Origin: JAXHUH01 sp034211175
GTDB lineage: Bacteria > Actinomycetota > Acidimicrobiia > Acidimicrobiales > CAIXPF01
DNA: 64,000 bases
Assembly: GCA_034211175.1 (NCBI GenBank)
Contig: JAXHUH010000344.1
Span: forward strand, 1-64,000
Reading direction: 5' to 3'
Within the stretch, counting starts at the first letter, position 1, and the number at the start of each line of letters is the position of its first letter. The position numbers were made by a program, and so were the translations under genes. Under the pieces are notes generated by a model that did no database searches, was not told where the DNA came from, and was given only the letters and a program-made list of their open reading frames with translations. Below are positions 40,819 through 49,105 of the stretch, in pieces.

Positions 40819-41387
40819 TGGACACGACGAGCCGGGCGTTCTTCGACGACAAGTACCGCCGTGACGAGGACCCGTGGGGCTTCACCTCCGAGCCCTACGA
40901 GCTGGCCCGCTACGACCACCTGGTCGACCTGCTCGGCGACCGCCGGTTCGACCGGGGCTTCGAGCCCGGGTGCTCGATCGGCGTGCTCACCCGCACGCTG
41001 GCGCCACGGTGCCGCCGCCTCCTGGCCATCGACATCTCCCCGATCGCGGTGCGGCGGGCGCAGCAGCGCTGCAGCGACCTCCCCGGTGTCGAGATCCGCA
41101 CCGGCGCCCTGCCCCGGGACCTACCGGACGACGCCACCGACCTGGTCGTGCTGAGCGAGGTCGGCTACTACCTGACCGCCGACGTGCTCGCGACGACGGT
41201 CGACGCCCTGGTCGATCTCCTCCCCGCGGACGGCGTGCTCCTCGGCGGCCACTGGACCGGCTCGTCCCCCGATCACCTGCTCTCCGGACAGGCGGTGCAC
41301 GACATCATCGACGCCCATCCCGGCCTCCGCCTCGATCGACACGACGTGGGCCCCGGCTACCTCGTCGGCGCGTGGAGGCGCAGGTGA
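40818..41387 (+). CDS. NodS-like class I SAM-dependent methyltransferase (cassette gene 2)
   Basis: The 189-residue protein starts FFDDKYRRDEDPWGFTSEPYELARYD, characteristic of NodS-like methyltransferases, then has the SAM loop FEPGCSIGVLTRTLA, the acidic strand-2 end LAIDISPIAV and the motif DLVVLSEVGYYL. NodS itself N-methylates a deacetylated chito-oligosaccharide, which fits a deacetylase partner. The ATG shares a base with the deacetylase stop. In some bacteria homologues of genes 1 and 2 are fused, which strengthens the link (established knowledge, not seen here). Confidence 0.87.
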   Translation: MDTTSRAFFDDKYRRDEDPWGFTSEPYELARYDHLVDLLGDRRFDRGFEPGCSIGVLTRTLAPRCRRLLAIDISPIAVRRAQQRCSDLPGVEIRTGALPRDLPDDATDLVVLSEVGYYLTADVLATTVDALVDLLPADGVLLGGHWTGSSPDHLLSGQAVHDIIDAHPGLRLDRHDVGPGYLVGAWRRR

Positions 41388-42139
41388 CGGCCCCCGGAGG
41401 CGAGGCCGGCTGGCACGTTGCGGTCGTCGTCCCCGCCAGGGACGAGGCCGCCACCATCGGGGCCTGCCTGCGATCGGTGCGCCGCGCCGTGGTCGCGCTC
41501 GGAGGTGCCCGCCTCGGCGTCGCCATCTCGGCCGACATCGTGGTCGTCGCCGACGCGTGCGTCGACGACACCGCCCGCCGGGCCCGGCGCGCGCTCGGGC
41601 GCCACGGGGTGGTCGTCGAGGTCCGGTCGGGGTCGGTCGGTGCCGCCCGGGGCCGCGGGACCGACCTGGCGATCCGGCGTTCGCCCCTGCCGCCGGAACA
41701 CACGTGGATCGCTGCGACCGACGGGGACTCCGCCGTGCCCCGCTCGTGGCTCACGACCCAGCTCACCATCGCGCTCGATGGCGCGGTCGGCGTGGCCGGG
41801 CTCGTCCGGCTCGGGCGGGACGGCGACCGTCGGGGTCGGCTCCGGGCGTCGTTCGCCGACACGTACGACCTCGGCACCGGGGGCGCCCATCGACACGTGC
41901 ACGGCGCCAACCTCGGCGCCCGGGCGGACGCCTACCTCGCCGCCGGCGGTTGGCCGGCCATCCCGTCGGGAGAGGACCACGACCTGTGGCGGCGCCTGCG
42001 GGACCACGGCCCGACGGTGAGCACCACGGCGTCGTACGTGCACACCAGCGCCCGGCGCACCGGACGGGCGCCCGGTGGCTTCGCCGACGACCTCGCGGGC
42101 CTCGCCGCCCTCGACCGGCCCAGCGCGGAGCCGGCGTGA
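41384..42139 (+). CDS. Family 2 glycosyltransferase (cassette gene 3)
   Basis: The 251-residue protein has the GT-A fold: VAVVVPARDEAATIGACLRSV at the start, VVVADACVDDTARRARRAL, and the metal-binding DGDS in WIAATDGDSAVPRSWL, followed by HGANLGARADAYLAAGGW and a GEDHDLWRRL block that resembles the catalytic region of GT2 enzymes. It should transfer a sugar to the cassette's product. No membrane helix. GTG start overlaps the methyltransferase stop by four bases. Confidence 0.87.
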   Translation: MTAPGGEAGWHVAVVVPARDEAATIGACLRSVRRAVVALGGARLGVAISADIVVVADACVDDTARRARRALGRHGVVVEVRSGSVGAARGRGTDLAIRRSPLPPEHTWIAATDGDSAVPRSWLTTQLTIALDGAVGVAGLVRLGRDGDRRGRLRASFADTYDLGTGGAHRHVHGANLGARADAYLAAGGWPAIPSGEDHDLWRRLRDHGPTVSTTASYVHTSARRTGRAPGGFADDLAGLAALDRPSAEPA

Positions 42140-43137
42140 ACCTCGACGAGCGGTTCCGGCGCGTGATCGACGACGGCACGCTCGACCTCCCGCCACTCGG
42201 CGGCGGCCACACGCCGGCCCGCCTGCGGGCCCTCGCCGCCGTCGCCCGGGCCGACACCGCGCTCGGGCGCCTCGCCGAGGCCCACGCCGATGCGGTGCAG
42301 ATCCTGGCCGAGGCGGGCCGCCCGGCGCGCCCCGGTGCCCGCTACGGGGTGTGGGCGGCGGAGGACCCGTCGGCCGTGCTCACCGTCGGCGGCCGCGACG
42401 GCCGGATGGTGCTCGACGGCACGAAGGTGTTCTGCACCGGCGCCGGGATCGTGGACCGGGCGCTGGTGACGGTGCCCGGGTCGGGGGCCGGGCCGAGGCT
42501 CGTCGACGTCGACCTGCGCGCCCACCCGGACCGGGTCACGATCGACGGGTCGGCCTGGATCACCCCGGCGTTCGCCGACACGTCCACGGCGACGATCCAT
42601 CTCGACCAGCTCCCCCTGGACGACGACGCCGTCGTCGGACCGCCCGGCTGGTACCTCGACCGGCCGGGGTTCTGGCACGGGGCGTGCGGGCCGGCGGCAT
42701 GCTGGGCCGGCGGCGCCACCGGCCTGGTCGACGACGCCATCGCCCGCGCCGCCGAACGAGGACCGCAACCCCACCGTGACGCCGCCGTCGGCGCCCTCTC
42801 GGCGCTGGCCACGCTCATGGAGGCGACGCTCGACCACGCCGGCGCCGGCATCGACCGGGACCCGTCGGACGTGGACGGTGCGGCGAGGGTCCGGGCGCTG
42901 GAGACGCGCCACCTGATCGAGCGGGCGTGCACCGAGGTGATCGACCGCCACGGGCGGGCGTTCGGCCCGCGACCACTCGCCTTCGACGCCGACACCCACC
43001 GCCGCGTCCTCGAGGTGCAGCTCTACATCCGCCAGAGCCACGCGGAGCGCGACCTCGAGGCGCTCGGCCGGGCGGTGCGGGAGCGACACCTCGACCGTCC
43101 GGGCGACCCGGGGAACTCGGGGACGGTTCACAGCTGA
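42136..43137 (+). CDS. Acyl-CoA dehydrogenase-like protein (cassette gene 4)
   Basis: The 333-residue protein resembles acyl-CoA dehydrogenases: YGVWAAEDPSAVLTV and MVLDGTKVFCTGAGIVDRALVTV form the middle beta domain, and a helical C-terminal domain follows (about 215-325). The catalytic glutamate is not obvious and the protein is shorter than the usual 380 residues because the N-terminal helical part is abbreviated, so it may use an unusual substrate or be non-catalytic. GTG start overlaps the glycosyltransferase stop by four bases. It closes the cassette. Confidence 0.78.
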   Translation: MNLDERFRRVIDDGTLDLPPLGGGHTPARLRALAAVARADTALGRLAEAHADAVQILAEAGRPARPGARYGVWAAEDPSAVLTVGGRDGRMVLDGTKVFCTGAGIVDRALVTVPGSGAGPRLVDVDLRAHPDRVTIDGSAWITPAFADTSTATIHLDQLPLDDDAVVGPPGWYLDRPGFWHGACGPAACWAGGATGLVDDAIARAAERGPQPHRDAAVGALSALATLMEATLDHAGAGIDRDPSDVDGAARVRALETRHLIERACTEVIDRHGRAFGPRPLAFDADTHRRVLEVQLYIRQSHAERDLEALGRAVRERHLDRPGDPGNSGTVHS

Positions 43138-43194
43138 CGCTCAGGCTCCCTCCGTACGGTTCGCGTTCACCAGCCGTTCACCGGGGAGCCACCT

Positions 43195-43797
43195 GTGTCC
43201 GAGTCCGAGATGTTCGCCCTCGACCTCGTCGCCATCTGCGCGTTGACGTTCGGCGTGTACTTCCCCCGGCATCGCCGACGCGACCTGGTCGTGGCCTACC
43301 TGGTCGTGAACATCGGTGTCGTCGCCGTGGCGGCCGCGCTCACCTCGTCGACCGTCGGCGCGGGATTGGGGCTCGGCCTCTTCGGCGTCCTCTCGATCAT
43401 CAGGCTGCGATCGGACGAGCTCGATCAACGCGAGATCGCCTACTACTTCGGGGCGCTGGCACTCGGCCTCCTGGGCGGCATCGCGGTCGAGCCGGCGTGG
43501 CTCACGCCGGTGCTCATGGCCGCGGTGGTCGCGGCGCTGTTCGTCGGCGACCACCCCCGCCTGTTCGGGCGGTACCGGAACCAGGTCGTGAACCTCGACG
43601 CCGCGTACACGAACGAGGCCGCGCTCCTCGACCGTCTCGAGTCGATGCTCGGCGCCCGGGTCCACCGGGTGTCGGTCCGAAAGCTCGACCTCGTGAACGA
43701 CACGACCCTGGTCGACGTGACCTACCGCCTCGGCCGGCCGAGCACCGACCGGGCCGGCGCTCCGGCCGATCCGGCCGTCGCGGCCCGCGTCCGATGA
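43195..43797 (+). CDS. DUF4956 membrane protein
   Basis: The 200-residue protein has four hydrophobic helices in its first 120 residues (ALDLVAICALTFGVYF, LVVAYLVVNIGVVAVAAAL, GLGLGLFGVLSIIRLRSDEL and ALALGLLGGIAV) and a soluble C-terminal domain (VVNLDAAYTNEAALLDRLESML). This is the DUF4956 family, regularly found next to polyphosphate-polymerase-like (VTC) proteins, as here. The GTG at 43195 follows GGGGAGCC. TACGGT at 43155-43160 is a plausible -10. The next gene's ATG overlaps its stop. Confidence 0.85.
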   Translation: MSESEMFALDLVAICALTFGVYFPRHRRRDLVVAYLVVNIGVVAVAAALTSSTVGAGLGLGLFGVLSIIRLRSDELDQREIAYYFGALALGLLGGIAVEPAWLTPVLMAAVVAALFVGDHPRLFGRYRNQVVNLDAAYTNEAALLDRLESMLGARVHRVSVRKLDLVNDTTLVDVTYRLGRPSTDRAGAPADPAVAARVR

Positions 43798-44753
43798 CGA
43801 CACACGACGACGAGTGGCGCGACGATCCGGTCGACGACGTCCTCCGGCGCCTGCGCCCCGTATCCCTCGACGCACTGGTGTCGACCGCCGACCTCCAGAC
43901 CCGGCGCGACCGCAAGTACGTCGTCCCCCGGGCGATCGTGGCCGACCTCGTCGAGGCGCTGGCGGCCCACGCCGGGGTCCTGACCATCGACGGCCGACGC
44001 AGCTTCCGCTACGAGTCCGTCTACTTCGACACGCCCGGACTGACCAGCTACCTCGGCGCCGCCCGCCGACGCCCCGATCGGTTCAAGGTGCGCACCCGCA
44101 CCTACCTCGACGCAGGGCGGAGCATGCTCGAGGTCAAGACGCGCGACCGCCGTGGCCGAACGGTCAAGCGACGCCGGCCGCACGCCCCGGAGGACGGCAC
44201 CCGCCTCTCGCCCGGCGACCGCCGCTTCGCCGCCGACGCCGCCGGCATCGGGGTCGACGCCGACCGTCTCCGACCGACGCTGCGCACCCGCTACCGACGC
44301 ACGACCCTCGTCGTCGAGACCCGCCGACCGGCGACCGACACGAACGGCGGGTACGGCCGCAGCGACACCGCCCGGGTCACCGTCGACACCGACCTGACGA
44401 TCGAGGGCCTCGACGGCCTGCTCGGAGGCGACACCCGATCCGCCGCGTTCTCCGACCTGGCGATCGTCGAGACCAAGTCGGCCGGGCCCGCGACGATCGT
44501 CGACCGGTTCCTGTGGGGCCGCGGGTACCGGCCGGCCACGATCTCCAAGTACGGGACCGGGCTCGCGTACCTGCGGCCACGGCTCCCGGCCAACAAGTGG
44601 CACCGCGTCCTGCAGCTGCGCCTGCGTCCTCGTCGACGGCGACCCGCCACGCACCTGCGACCGGGAGCGCCACCCACCGCCGCGCGGGCACCGGAGACAC
44701 CGCCCGACACGCTGGTGGTGGGTTCCCGCCCGCGTCACGCCGGCGCCGCCTGA
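43794..44753 (+). CDS. VTC domain (polyphosphate-polymerase-like) protein
   Basis: The 319-residue protein has the basic-lined tunnel pattern of VTC-type polymerases: TRRDRKYVVPRAIVADLVEAL at the start, YESVYFDTPGLTSYLGAARRRPDRFKVRTRTY, EVKTRDRRGRTVKRR, and the acidic IVETKSAGPATIVDRFLWGRGYRPATISKYGTGLAYL near the end. VTC4 makes polyphosphate from ATP in yeast; bacterial members paired with DUF4956 are not well characterised. The last 60 residues are a basic proline-rich tail. ATGA overlap with the DUF4956 gene shows they act together, perhaps at the membrane. Confidence 0.85.
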   Translation: MTTHDDEWRDDPVDDVLRRLRPVSLDALVSTADLQTRRDRKYVVPRAIVADLVEALAAHAGVLTIDGRRSFRYESVYFDTPGLTSYLGAARRRPDRFKVRTRTYLDAGRSMLEVKTRDRRGRTVKRRRPHAPEDGTRLSPGDRRFAADAAGIGVDADRLRPTLRTRYRRTTLVVETRRPATDTNGGYGRSDTARVTVDTDLTIEGLDGLLGGDTRSAAFSDLAIVETKSAGPATIVDRFLWGRGYRPATISKYGTGLAYLRPRLPANKWHRVLQLRLRPRRRRPATHLRPGAPPTAARAPETPPDTLVVGSRPRHAGAA

Positions 44754-44796
44754 TCGTCCGGGGCGAGCACGGAGCGAAGGACCGGTTTCGGACTTT

Positions 44797-44810
44797 GGGA
44801 CTTTGGTCCC
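44797..44810 (+). promoter_or_regulatory. DosR-box-like palindrome upstream of a universal stress protein
   Basis: GGGACTTTGGTCCC has inverted GGGAC/GTCCC arms and is preceded by TT, close to the mycobacterial DosR box (TTSGGGACTWWAGTCCCSAA; about 15 of 20 positions). It lies 168 bases before the ATG of the universal stress protein gene and 43 bases after the VTC stop. Universal stress genes are classic DosR targets. Confidence 0.6.
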
Positions 44811-44978
44811 TGGCCACACCACACCGTCACGGCATTCGATGTCAGTCGTCGTGGGAACGCGACGGCCCCGGCGCCGCGGCCTGAGGTCGTGCGCCGATCG
44901 CTGCGCTCCGACGACCGTTGCGTCGCGCAACAGGGTGGATCAGCGGCGCAACGTCCGTCTCCGATGTGGGGTGCCTGG

Positions 44979-45746
44979 ATGACGAGCGTCGTCCTCGCGG
45001 CGATCGATGAGTGCGAAGCGGCGAACACGGTTCTCGGGGCCGCGTCCGGGCTGGCCCGCGCCTTCGACGCCACCGTCGAGGCGTTCCACGTCCGCGCACT
45101 CGAGCACCCGCCGGCGACCGGCCCGGCACGAGACGCCGGCGTCCCGATCGTCGTCGTCGACGGCGACCCCGCGACCCAGATCCTCCGAGCCCTCACCGAC
45201 CCGGCCGTCACGCTCGGGGTCATCGCGACCCGCAACTCCGGCCGCGACGATCGGTTGGCCGGCGGGACCGCCCGCCGGGTGCTCGAGCAGGGGTTGCGGC
45301 CGGTGGTCGTCGTCCGGCCCGGGATGCGGCCTCGGCGCCTGCACCGGGCGCTCGTCCCGCTCGACGGCACGCGGGCGTCCTCGGCGGCACTGACCGAACC
45401 GCTGCGGCTCCTCAGCGCGACGGGCATGGAACTGTGCGGGCTCCACGTCTTCGAGCCCGACCGGGTACCCAACTTCTGGCGGGAGTCCATCCACGCCCGC
45501 AAGAGCACCGCGGCCGAGTGCTCGGCCATCGCATGCCGCCAACCCATGCTCGACCTCCGCCTGCGCAGTGGTGATCCGATCGCCACGACGCTCGCCGCTG
45601 CGACCGAGGACGTCGACCTCCTGGTGCTGGTGTGGCGCCGCGAGCTCGACGACCCCGGAGCGGAGCTGGTTCGGGCTGCGCTGCGCCACTCCCCTGTACC
45701 GGTCCTCCTCGTCCCGGAGGGCCGGCGCCGACGCGGCGAGGGTTGA
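44979..45746 (+). CDS. Universal stress protein, two Usp domains
   Basis: The 255-residue protein has two Usp-like halves (SVVLAAIDECEAANTVLGAASGLA and RLHRALVPLDGTRASSAALTEPL). The first has VIVVVDGDPATQILRAL and ends with LAGGTARRVLEQGLRPVVVV; the second ends with LVLVWRRELDDPGAELVRAALRHSPVPVLLV. Residues resembling the ATP-binding G-2x-G-9x-G(S/T) loop are only partly kept. Such proteins accumulate in hypoxia and stasis. A paralogue lies at 56596-57396 in the same arrangement. A DosR-like box is upstream. ATG at 44979 follows TGGGGTGCC. Confidence 0.85.
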   Translation: MTSVVLAAIDECEAANTVLGAASGLARAFDATVEAFHVRALEHPPATGPARDAGVPIVVVDGDPATQILRALTDPAVTLGVIATRNSGRDDRLAGGTARRVLEQGLRPVVVVRPGMRPRRLHRALVPLDGTRASSAALTEPLRLLSATGMELCGLHVFEPDRVPNFWRESIHARKSTAAECSAIACRQPMLDLRLRSGDPIATTLAAATEDVDLLVLVWRRELDDPGAELVRAALRHSPVPVLLVPEGRRRRGEG

Positions 45747-45776
45747 TCTCTCCGGGCACTCCGGGAGCGACAACGA

Positions 45777-45796
45777 CCGTCAAGTGCACTTGACGG
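45777..45796. promoter_or_regulatory. Perfect 20-bp palindrome upstream of the SIP gene
   Basis: CCGTCAAGTGCACTTGACGG is a perfect 20-base palindrome, ending 51 bases before the SIP gene ATG. Its size and position suit a dimeric repressor, perhaps one sensing iron or heme given the target. It does not match the canonical Fur/IdeR box. Confidence 0.65.
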
Positions 45797-45847
45797 CAAC
45801 CGACAGGACCGTTTGACTCGTGCGGTGCGCCGAGTCGGAGGAACCTC

Positions 45848-46972
45848 ATGAGCGCCGGTCCCGCGTCGACCGTCGAAGCCGCCGTCGAACACGCGGCGCC
45901 CGAGCTCATCGACCACATCAACACGTCCCACGAGGACTCGTTGCTCCTCGTCGGCCGCATACTCGGCGGCCGCGGCGACGCGACGAGCGCCCGCCTCACC
46001 TCGATCGACGTCGAGGGCCTGGACCTGGTGCTGACCGGGCCGACCGGTGAGCACGCCGCCCGGGTCGACTTCATCGAGCCGATCCGGGACGTGACCGAGG
46101 TCAGCGCCCGGGCGACCGCGCTCGTGCTCAGCGCGCGGGAGCGTTCGGGCGAGCCCGGCCAGACCACCATCGAGCGCGAGGTCACCCGGCTCCAGTCGAT
46201 CCGCACGATGCTCACCTCGGTGGCCGCGGTCGAGGACGTCCACCCGCACCTGCGGCGCATCACCTTCCGAGGCGGCGACCTGACGACGTTCCGCACCCTC
46301 GGTCCGGACACGTTCCTCTACGTCCTGCTCCCGCCGCCCGGCCGGGACGAGCTGACGATCGACCGGTCGTTCACCTGGGAGGCGTATCGGGAGATGCCCG
46401 ACGACGTCCGCCCGGTCGGCGCCTACTACACGCTGCGCGCGTGGCGACCGGAGACCGCCGAGCTCGACATGTTGTTCGTCCTCCACGAGCCCGCCGGACC
46501 CGCCTCCGGGTGGGCCGCGTCGGCGAAGCCCGGCGACCCGGTGGCGCTGTGGGGGCCGAGGGAGGCGTTCGAGCCGATGGCGGGGACGGACTGGTACCTA
46601 CTCGTCGCCGACGACACCGGCCTGCCCGCGGTCGCGGTGATCCTCGAGACGTTGCCGGCCGGCGTCCCCATCCGGGTCGTCGCCGAGGTCGACTCCCCCG
46701 GCGAGCGCCAGGATCTGGCGGAGCGCCCGGGCACCGAGATCACGTGGGTGTACCGCAACGGTGCCGCGCCGGGCACGGTGGCGGGCCACACGATCGACGC
46801 CGTACGAGCGCTCGAGCTGCCCGAGGGCACCGGCTACGTGTGGGGCGGCGGCGAGAGCCGGATGATGACCGCCGTGCGTCGCTACGTGCGCGACGAGGTC
46901 GGCCTCTCCCGCGACCAGGTCAACCTCATCGCCTACTGGCGCCACGCCTCCGCCCCACCCGAGGACGGCTGA
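45848..46972 (+). CDS. Siderophore-interacting protein with N-terminal DUF2470 domain
   Basis: The 374-residue protein has a DUF2470 domain (about 15-95; LIDHINTSHEDSLLLVGRIL, common in heme-related proteins), then the FAD-binding split barrel (about 115-235; HLRRITFRGGDL, then AYYTLRAWRPE) and the NAD(P)H-binding part (about 245-360; WYLLVADDTGLPAVAVILETLP and GYVWGGGESRMMTAVRRYVRDEVG). It should reduce ferric siderophore or heme iron in the cytoplasm. Strong GGAGGAACC site before the ATG. A perfect palindrome upstream implies regulation. Confidence 0.92.
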   Translation: MSAGPASTVEAAVEHAAPELIDHINTSHEDSLLLVGRILGGRGDATSARLTSIDVEGLDLVLTGPTGEHAARVDFIEPIRDVTEVSARATALVLSARERSGEPGQTTIEREVTRLQSIRTMLTSVAAVEDVHPHLRRITFRGGDLTTFRTLGPDTFLYVLLPPPGRDELTIDRSFTWEAYREMPDDVRPVGAYYTLRAWRPETAELDMLFVLHEPAGPASGWAASAKPGDPVALWGPREAFEPMAGTDWYLLVADDTGLPAVAVILETLPAGVPIRVVAEVDSPGERQDLAERPGTEITWVYRNGAAPGTVAGHTIDAVRALELPEGTGYVWGGGESRMMTAVRRYVRDEVGLSRDQVNLIAYWRHASAPPEDG

Positions 46973-46977
46973 GCCTC

Positions 46978-47009
46978 GCTCGCCGGCGGGCCAGGGCCCG
47001 CCGGCGAGC
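46978..47009. terminator. Strong hairpin between convergent SIP and PRISE-type genes
   Basis: A perfect 14-base stem (46978-46991 with 46996-47009) encloses the 4-base loop CAGG. It lies between the stops at 46972 (+) and 47019 (-) and can end transcription from both sides. Confidence 0.75.
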
Positions 47010-47018
47010 TACGTTCAG

Positions 47019-48092
47019 CTAGGGGATGATGCGGCGCGTGCGGAGCTCGCCGAACAGCCGGTCGAACATGGCGCCGGTCTCGACGTGCTCGGCGAACCCG
47101 AAGCGCCGGGCCTTCGAACCGTCGCCGATCATGTCGTAGTCCCAGCCGAACACGGCGTCGCCGAAGGCCCAGGACGAGACGGCGTCATAGCCGTGATCGA
47201 CCAGCCCGTGCCGCTCGACCATCCGTGCCCACAACGGCGCCTTGTCGGCCATCACGTCGGCGAGCGACATCGGCAGCGGCGGGGCGACGTCGAGGTCGAA
47301 CCACCTGGCGACCGCCGGCCACATCTCGCTCCACCGGAACAGGTCGCCGTTGGTGATGTTGAACGCCTCGTTGGCGCAGCGCTCGTCGGTCGCGGCCCAC
47401 ACCGTGGCCCGGGCGAGGAGGTCGGCGTCGGTCATCTCCAGCAGCGACCCGTACGCCCCGGGCTTGCCCGGGAACCGCAACGGGATGCCGAGCTCCTTGG
47501 AGATCGACGCGTACACCGCCAGCACCATGGTGAGGTTCATGGGGATGCCGAGGGCGATGCCGCACACGACGGACGGCCGGATCGCCGACCACGTCCACGA
47601 CGTGTCCCGCTGCCGGTCGACGAGGTAGGCCTGCTGGTCGACGTTGAACTCGGGTGGCATGTGGTCGGCGTCCGATTCCCGGGCGGGCGTCTTGAACGGC
47701 CCGAGGTGGGCGCCGTACACCTTGTAGCCCTGCATGAGGCTGACGTGGCGGAGGTCCCGGGCGACGGGCTCGACCGCCTCGACGACGTTGCGCAGCATGG
47801 TCACGTTGGGCTCGACCAGCTCCGACCACGTCGGCCGGTCCTGATAGGCGGCGTAGAAGATGTGGGTGACGTCGCGCAGGTCGCCGAGCTTCGTCCGGGC
47901 GTCCGCCTCGTCGAGCAGGTCGACGGAGAGGTGACGGACCCCGGCCCGGTTGCCACCGTCGCGGCGGGAGAGGCCGATCACGTCCCAGCCGGTGGTGGCG
48001 AGGTGCTCGGCGAGGGTGCCGCCGATGACACCCCGGTCGCCGACGACCAGGGCGACGCCGGGGCGGTTCGGGTCTGTGGTGCTCGTGGTCAT
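47019..48092 (-). CDS. NAD-dependent epimerase/PRISE-type short-chain reductase
   Basis: The 357-residue protein has an atypical SDR start (ALVVGDRGVIGGTLAEHLATTGWDVIGLSRR), where G-x-x-G-x-x-G is GDRGVIG, and the PRISE features HVSLMQGYKVYGAH (Lys) and the tyrosine of QQAYLVDRQR, with SWTWSAIRPSVVCG. PRISE enzymes reduce enones (progesterone 5-beta-reductase, iridoid synthase). A native substrate cannot be given. ATG at 48092. It is divergent from an XRE regulator and the gap holds a cluster of CTGG/CCAG sites, so that regulator likely controls it. Confidence 0.83.
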   Translation of the reverse strand: MTTSTTDPNRPGVALVVGDRGVIGGTLAEHLATTGWDVIGLSRRDGGNRAGVRHLSVDLLDEADARTKLGDLRDVTHIFYAAYQDRPTWSELVEPNVTMLRNVVEAVEPVARDLRHVSLMQGYKVYGAHLGPFKTPARESDADHMPPEFNVDQQAYLVDRQRDTSWTWSAIRPSVVCGIALGIPMNLTMVLAVYASISKELGIPLRFPGKPGAYGSLLEMTDADLLARATVWAATDERCANEAFNITNGDLFRWSEMWPAVARWFDLDVAPPLPMSLADVMADKAPLWARMVERHGLVDHGYDAVSSWAFGDAVFGWDYDMIGDGSKARRFGFAEHVETGAMFDRLFGELRTRRIIP

Positions 48093-48118
48093 GGCCCCAC
48101 CGTCATCCGCGGCGCAAC

Positions 48119-48162
48119 CTGGTACCAGAGCGTCCGTATCCTGGTATCCAGACCACCTGGAA
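48119..48162. promoter_or_regulatory. Operator cluster between PRISE-type gene and XRE regulator
   Basis: CTGGTACCAG (48119-48128), CTGGTATCCAG (48141-48151) and TCCAG-N5-CTGGA (48148-48162) share CTGG/CCAG arms; the first two are two helical turns apart. They lie in the 100-base divergent gap. Confidence 0.65.
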
Positions 48163-48192
48163 CGGCTGCTCGTTCCCACCGAGGATGGAGGC

Positions 48193-49086
48193 ATGACCCT
48201 GGCACTCGCCGAGGACCGCACGCAGGACGGCGCCGGGCGCGGCGATGCGGCGCCGGACGACGCCGTGCGCCGTTCGGAGCTGGCCCGTTTCCTGCGCAGC
48301 CGGCGGGAGCGCATCACACCCGACGAGGTCGGGCTGGCTTCCGGTGGGCGGCGGCGTACGCCCGGCCTGCGGCGAGAGGAGGTCGCCTCCCTGGCCGGCG
48401 TCGGGGTCACCTGGTACACGTGGCTCGAGCAGGCGCGCGCCATCCGGGCGTCGGCGGCGGTCGCCGACGCGATCGCCCGAGCGCTGCTGCTCGACCCCAC
48501 GGAGCGTCGTCATCTGTTCGCCCTCGTCGGGGTCGGCGACCCGGTGCCCCACGACGCGTGCGACGCCGTGCCGTCCGGTGTGCGGTCGATGGTCGACGAG
48601 CTCGACCCGTTGCCCGCGGCGGTGGTGAACGCCCGGCACGACCTCCTCGCCCACAACCGCGCGTACAACCACCTGGTCGCCGACCTCGACGCCGTCCCGG
48701 TCGAGGAGCGCAACTGCATGTGGCTGGTCTTCACCCATCCCGCGTGGCGCGACGTGCTCGAGGACTGGGAGGACGTCGCCTGCCGCATGGTGGCCCAATT
48801 CCGTGCGTGCATGGCCGAGCACCTCGACGACAGCTCCTGGTCGGCGCTCGTCGACCGCCTCCACGCCGAGTCCCCGGAGTTCGCGCGGCTGTGGTCCCGC
48901 AACGAGGTGCGGGCGCCGGACACGACCACGCGTCGGTTCCGCCACCCGCGGGTGGGGCGGTTGGAGCTGCGGCCGACCGCGATGTGGCTGGCACCCCGCC
49001 ACGGCACCCGTCTGCTGACCTACACCCCGGCGGACGCCACCACCCGGGCCCGGCTCGACGACCTGGTCGCCCCCGACCACGGCTGA
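48193..49086 (+). CDS. XRE-family (MmyB-like) transcriptional regulator
   Basis: The 297-residue protein has an N-terminal helix-turn-helix (about 28-95; LARFLRSRRERITPDEVGL, RTPGLRREEVASLAGVGVTWYTWLEQ) and a C-terminal MmyB-like ligand-binding domain (about 125-290; VVNARHDLLAHNRAYNHLV, and RLELRPTAMWLAPRHGTRLLTYTP). This is the very common actinobacterial pair in which such a regulator controls a divergent oxidoreductase. ATG at 48193 follows TGGAGG. The operator cluster upstream suggests autoregulation. Confidence 0.9.
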   Translation: MTLALAEDRTQDGAGRGDAAPDDAVRRSELARFLRSRRERITPDEVGLASGGRRRTPGLRREEVASLAGVGVTWYTWLEQARAIRASAAVADAIARALLLDPTERRHLFALVGVGDPVPHDACDAVPSGVRSMVDELDPLPAAVVNARHDLLAHNRAYNHLVADLDAVPVEERNCMWLVFTHPAWRDVLEDWEDVACRMVAQFRACMAEHLDDSSWSALVDRLHAESPEFARLWSRNEVRAPDTTTRRFRHPRVGRLELRPTAMWLAPRHGTRLLTYTPADATTRARLDDLVAPDHG

Positions 49087-49105
49087 GCCCACCCCGGCCT
49101 CCGGA

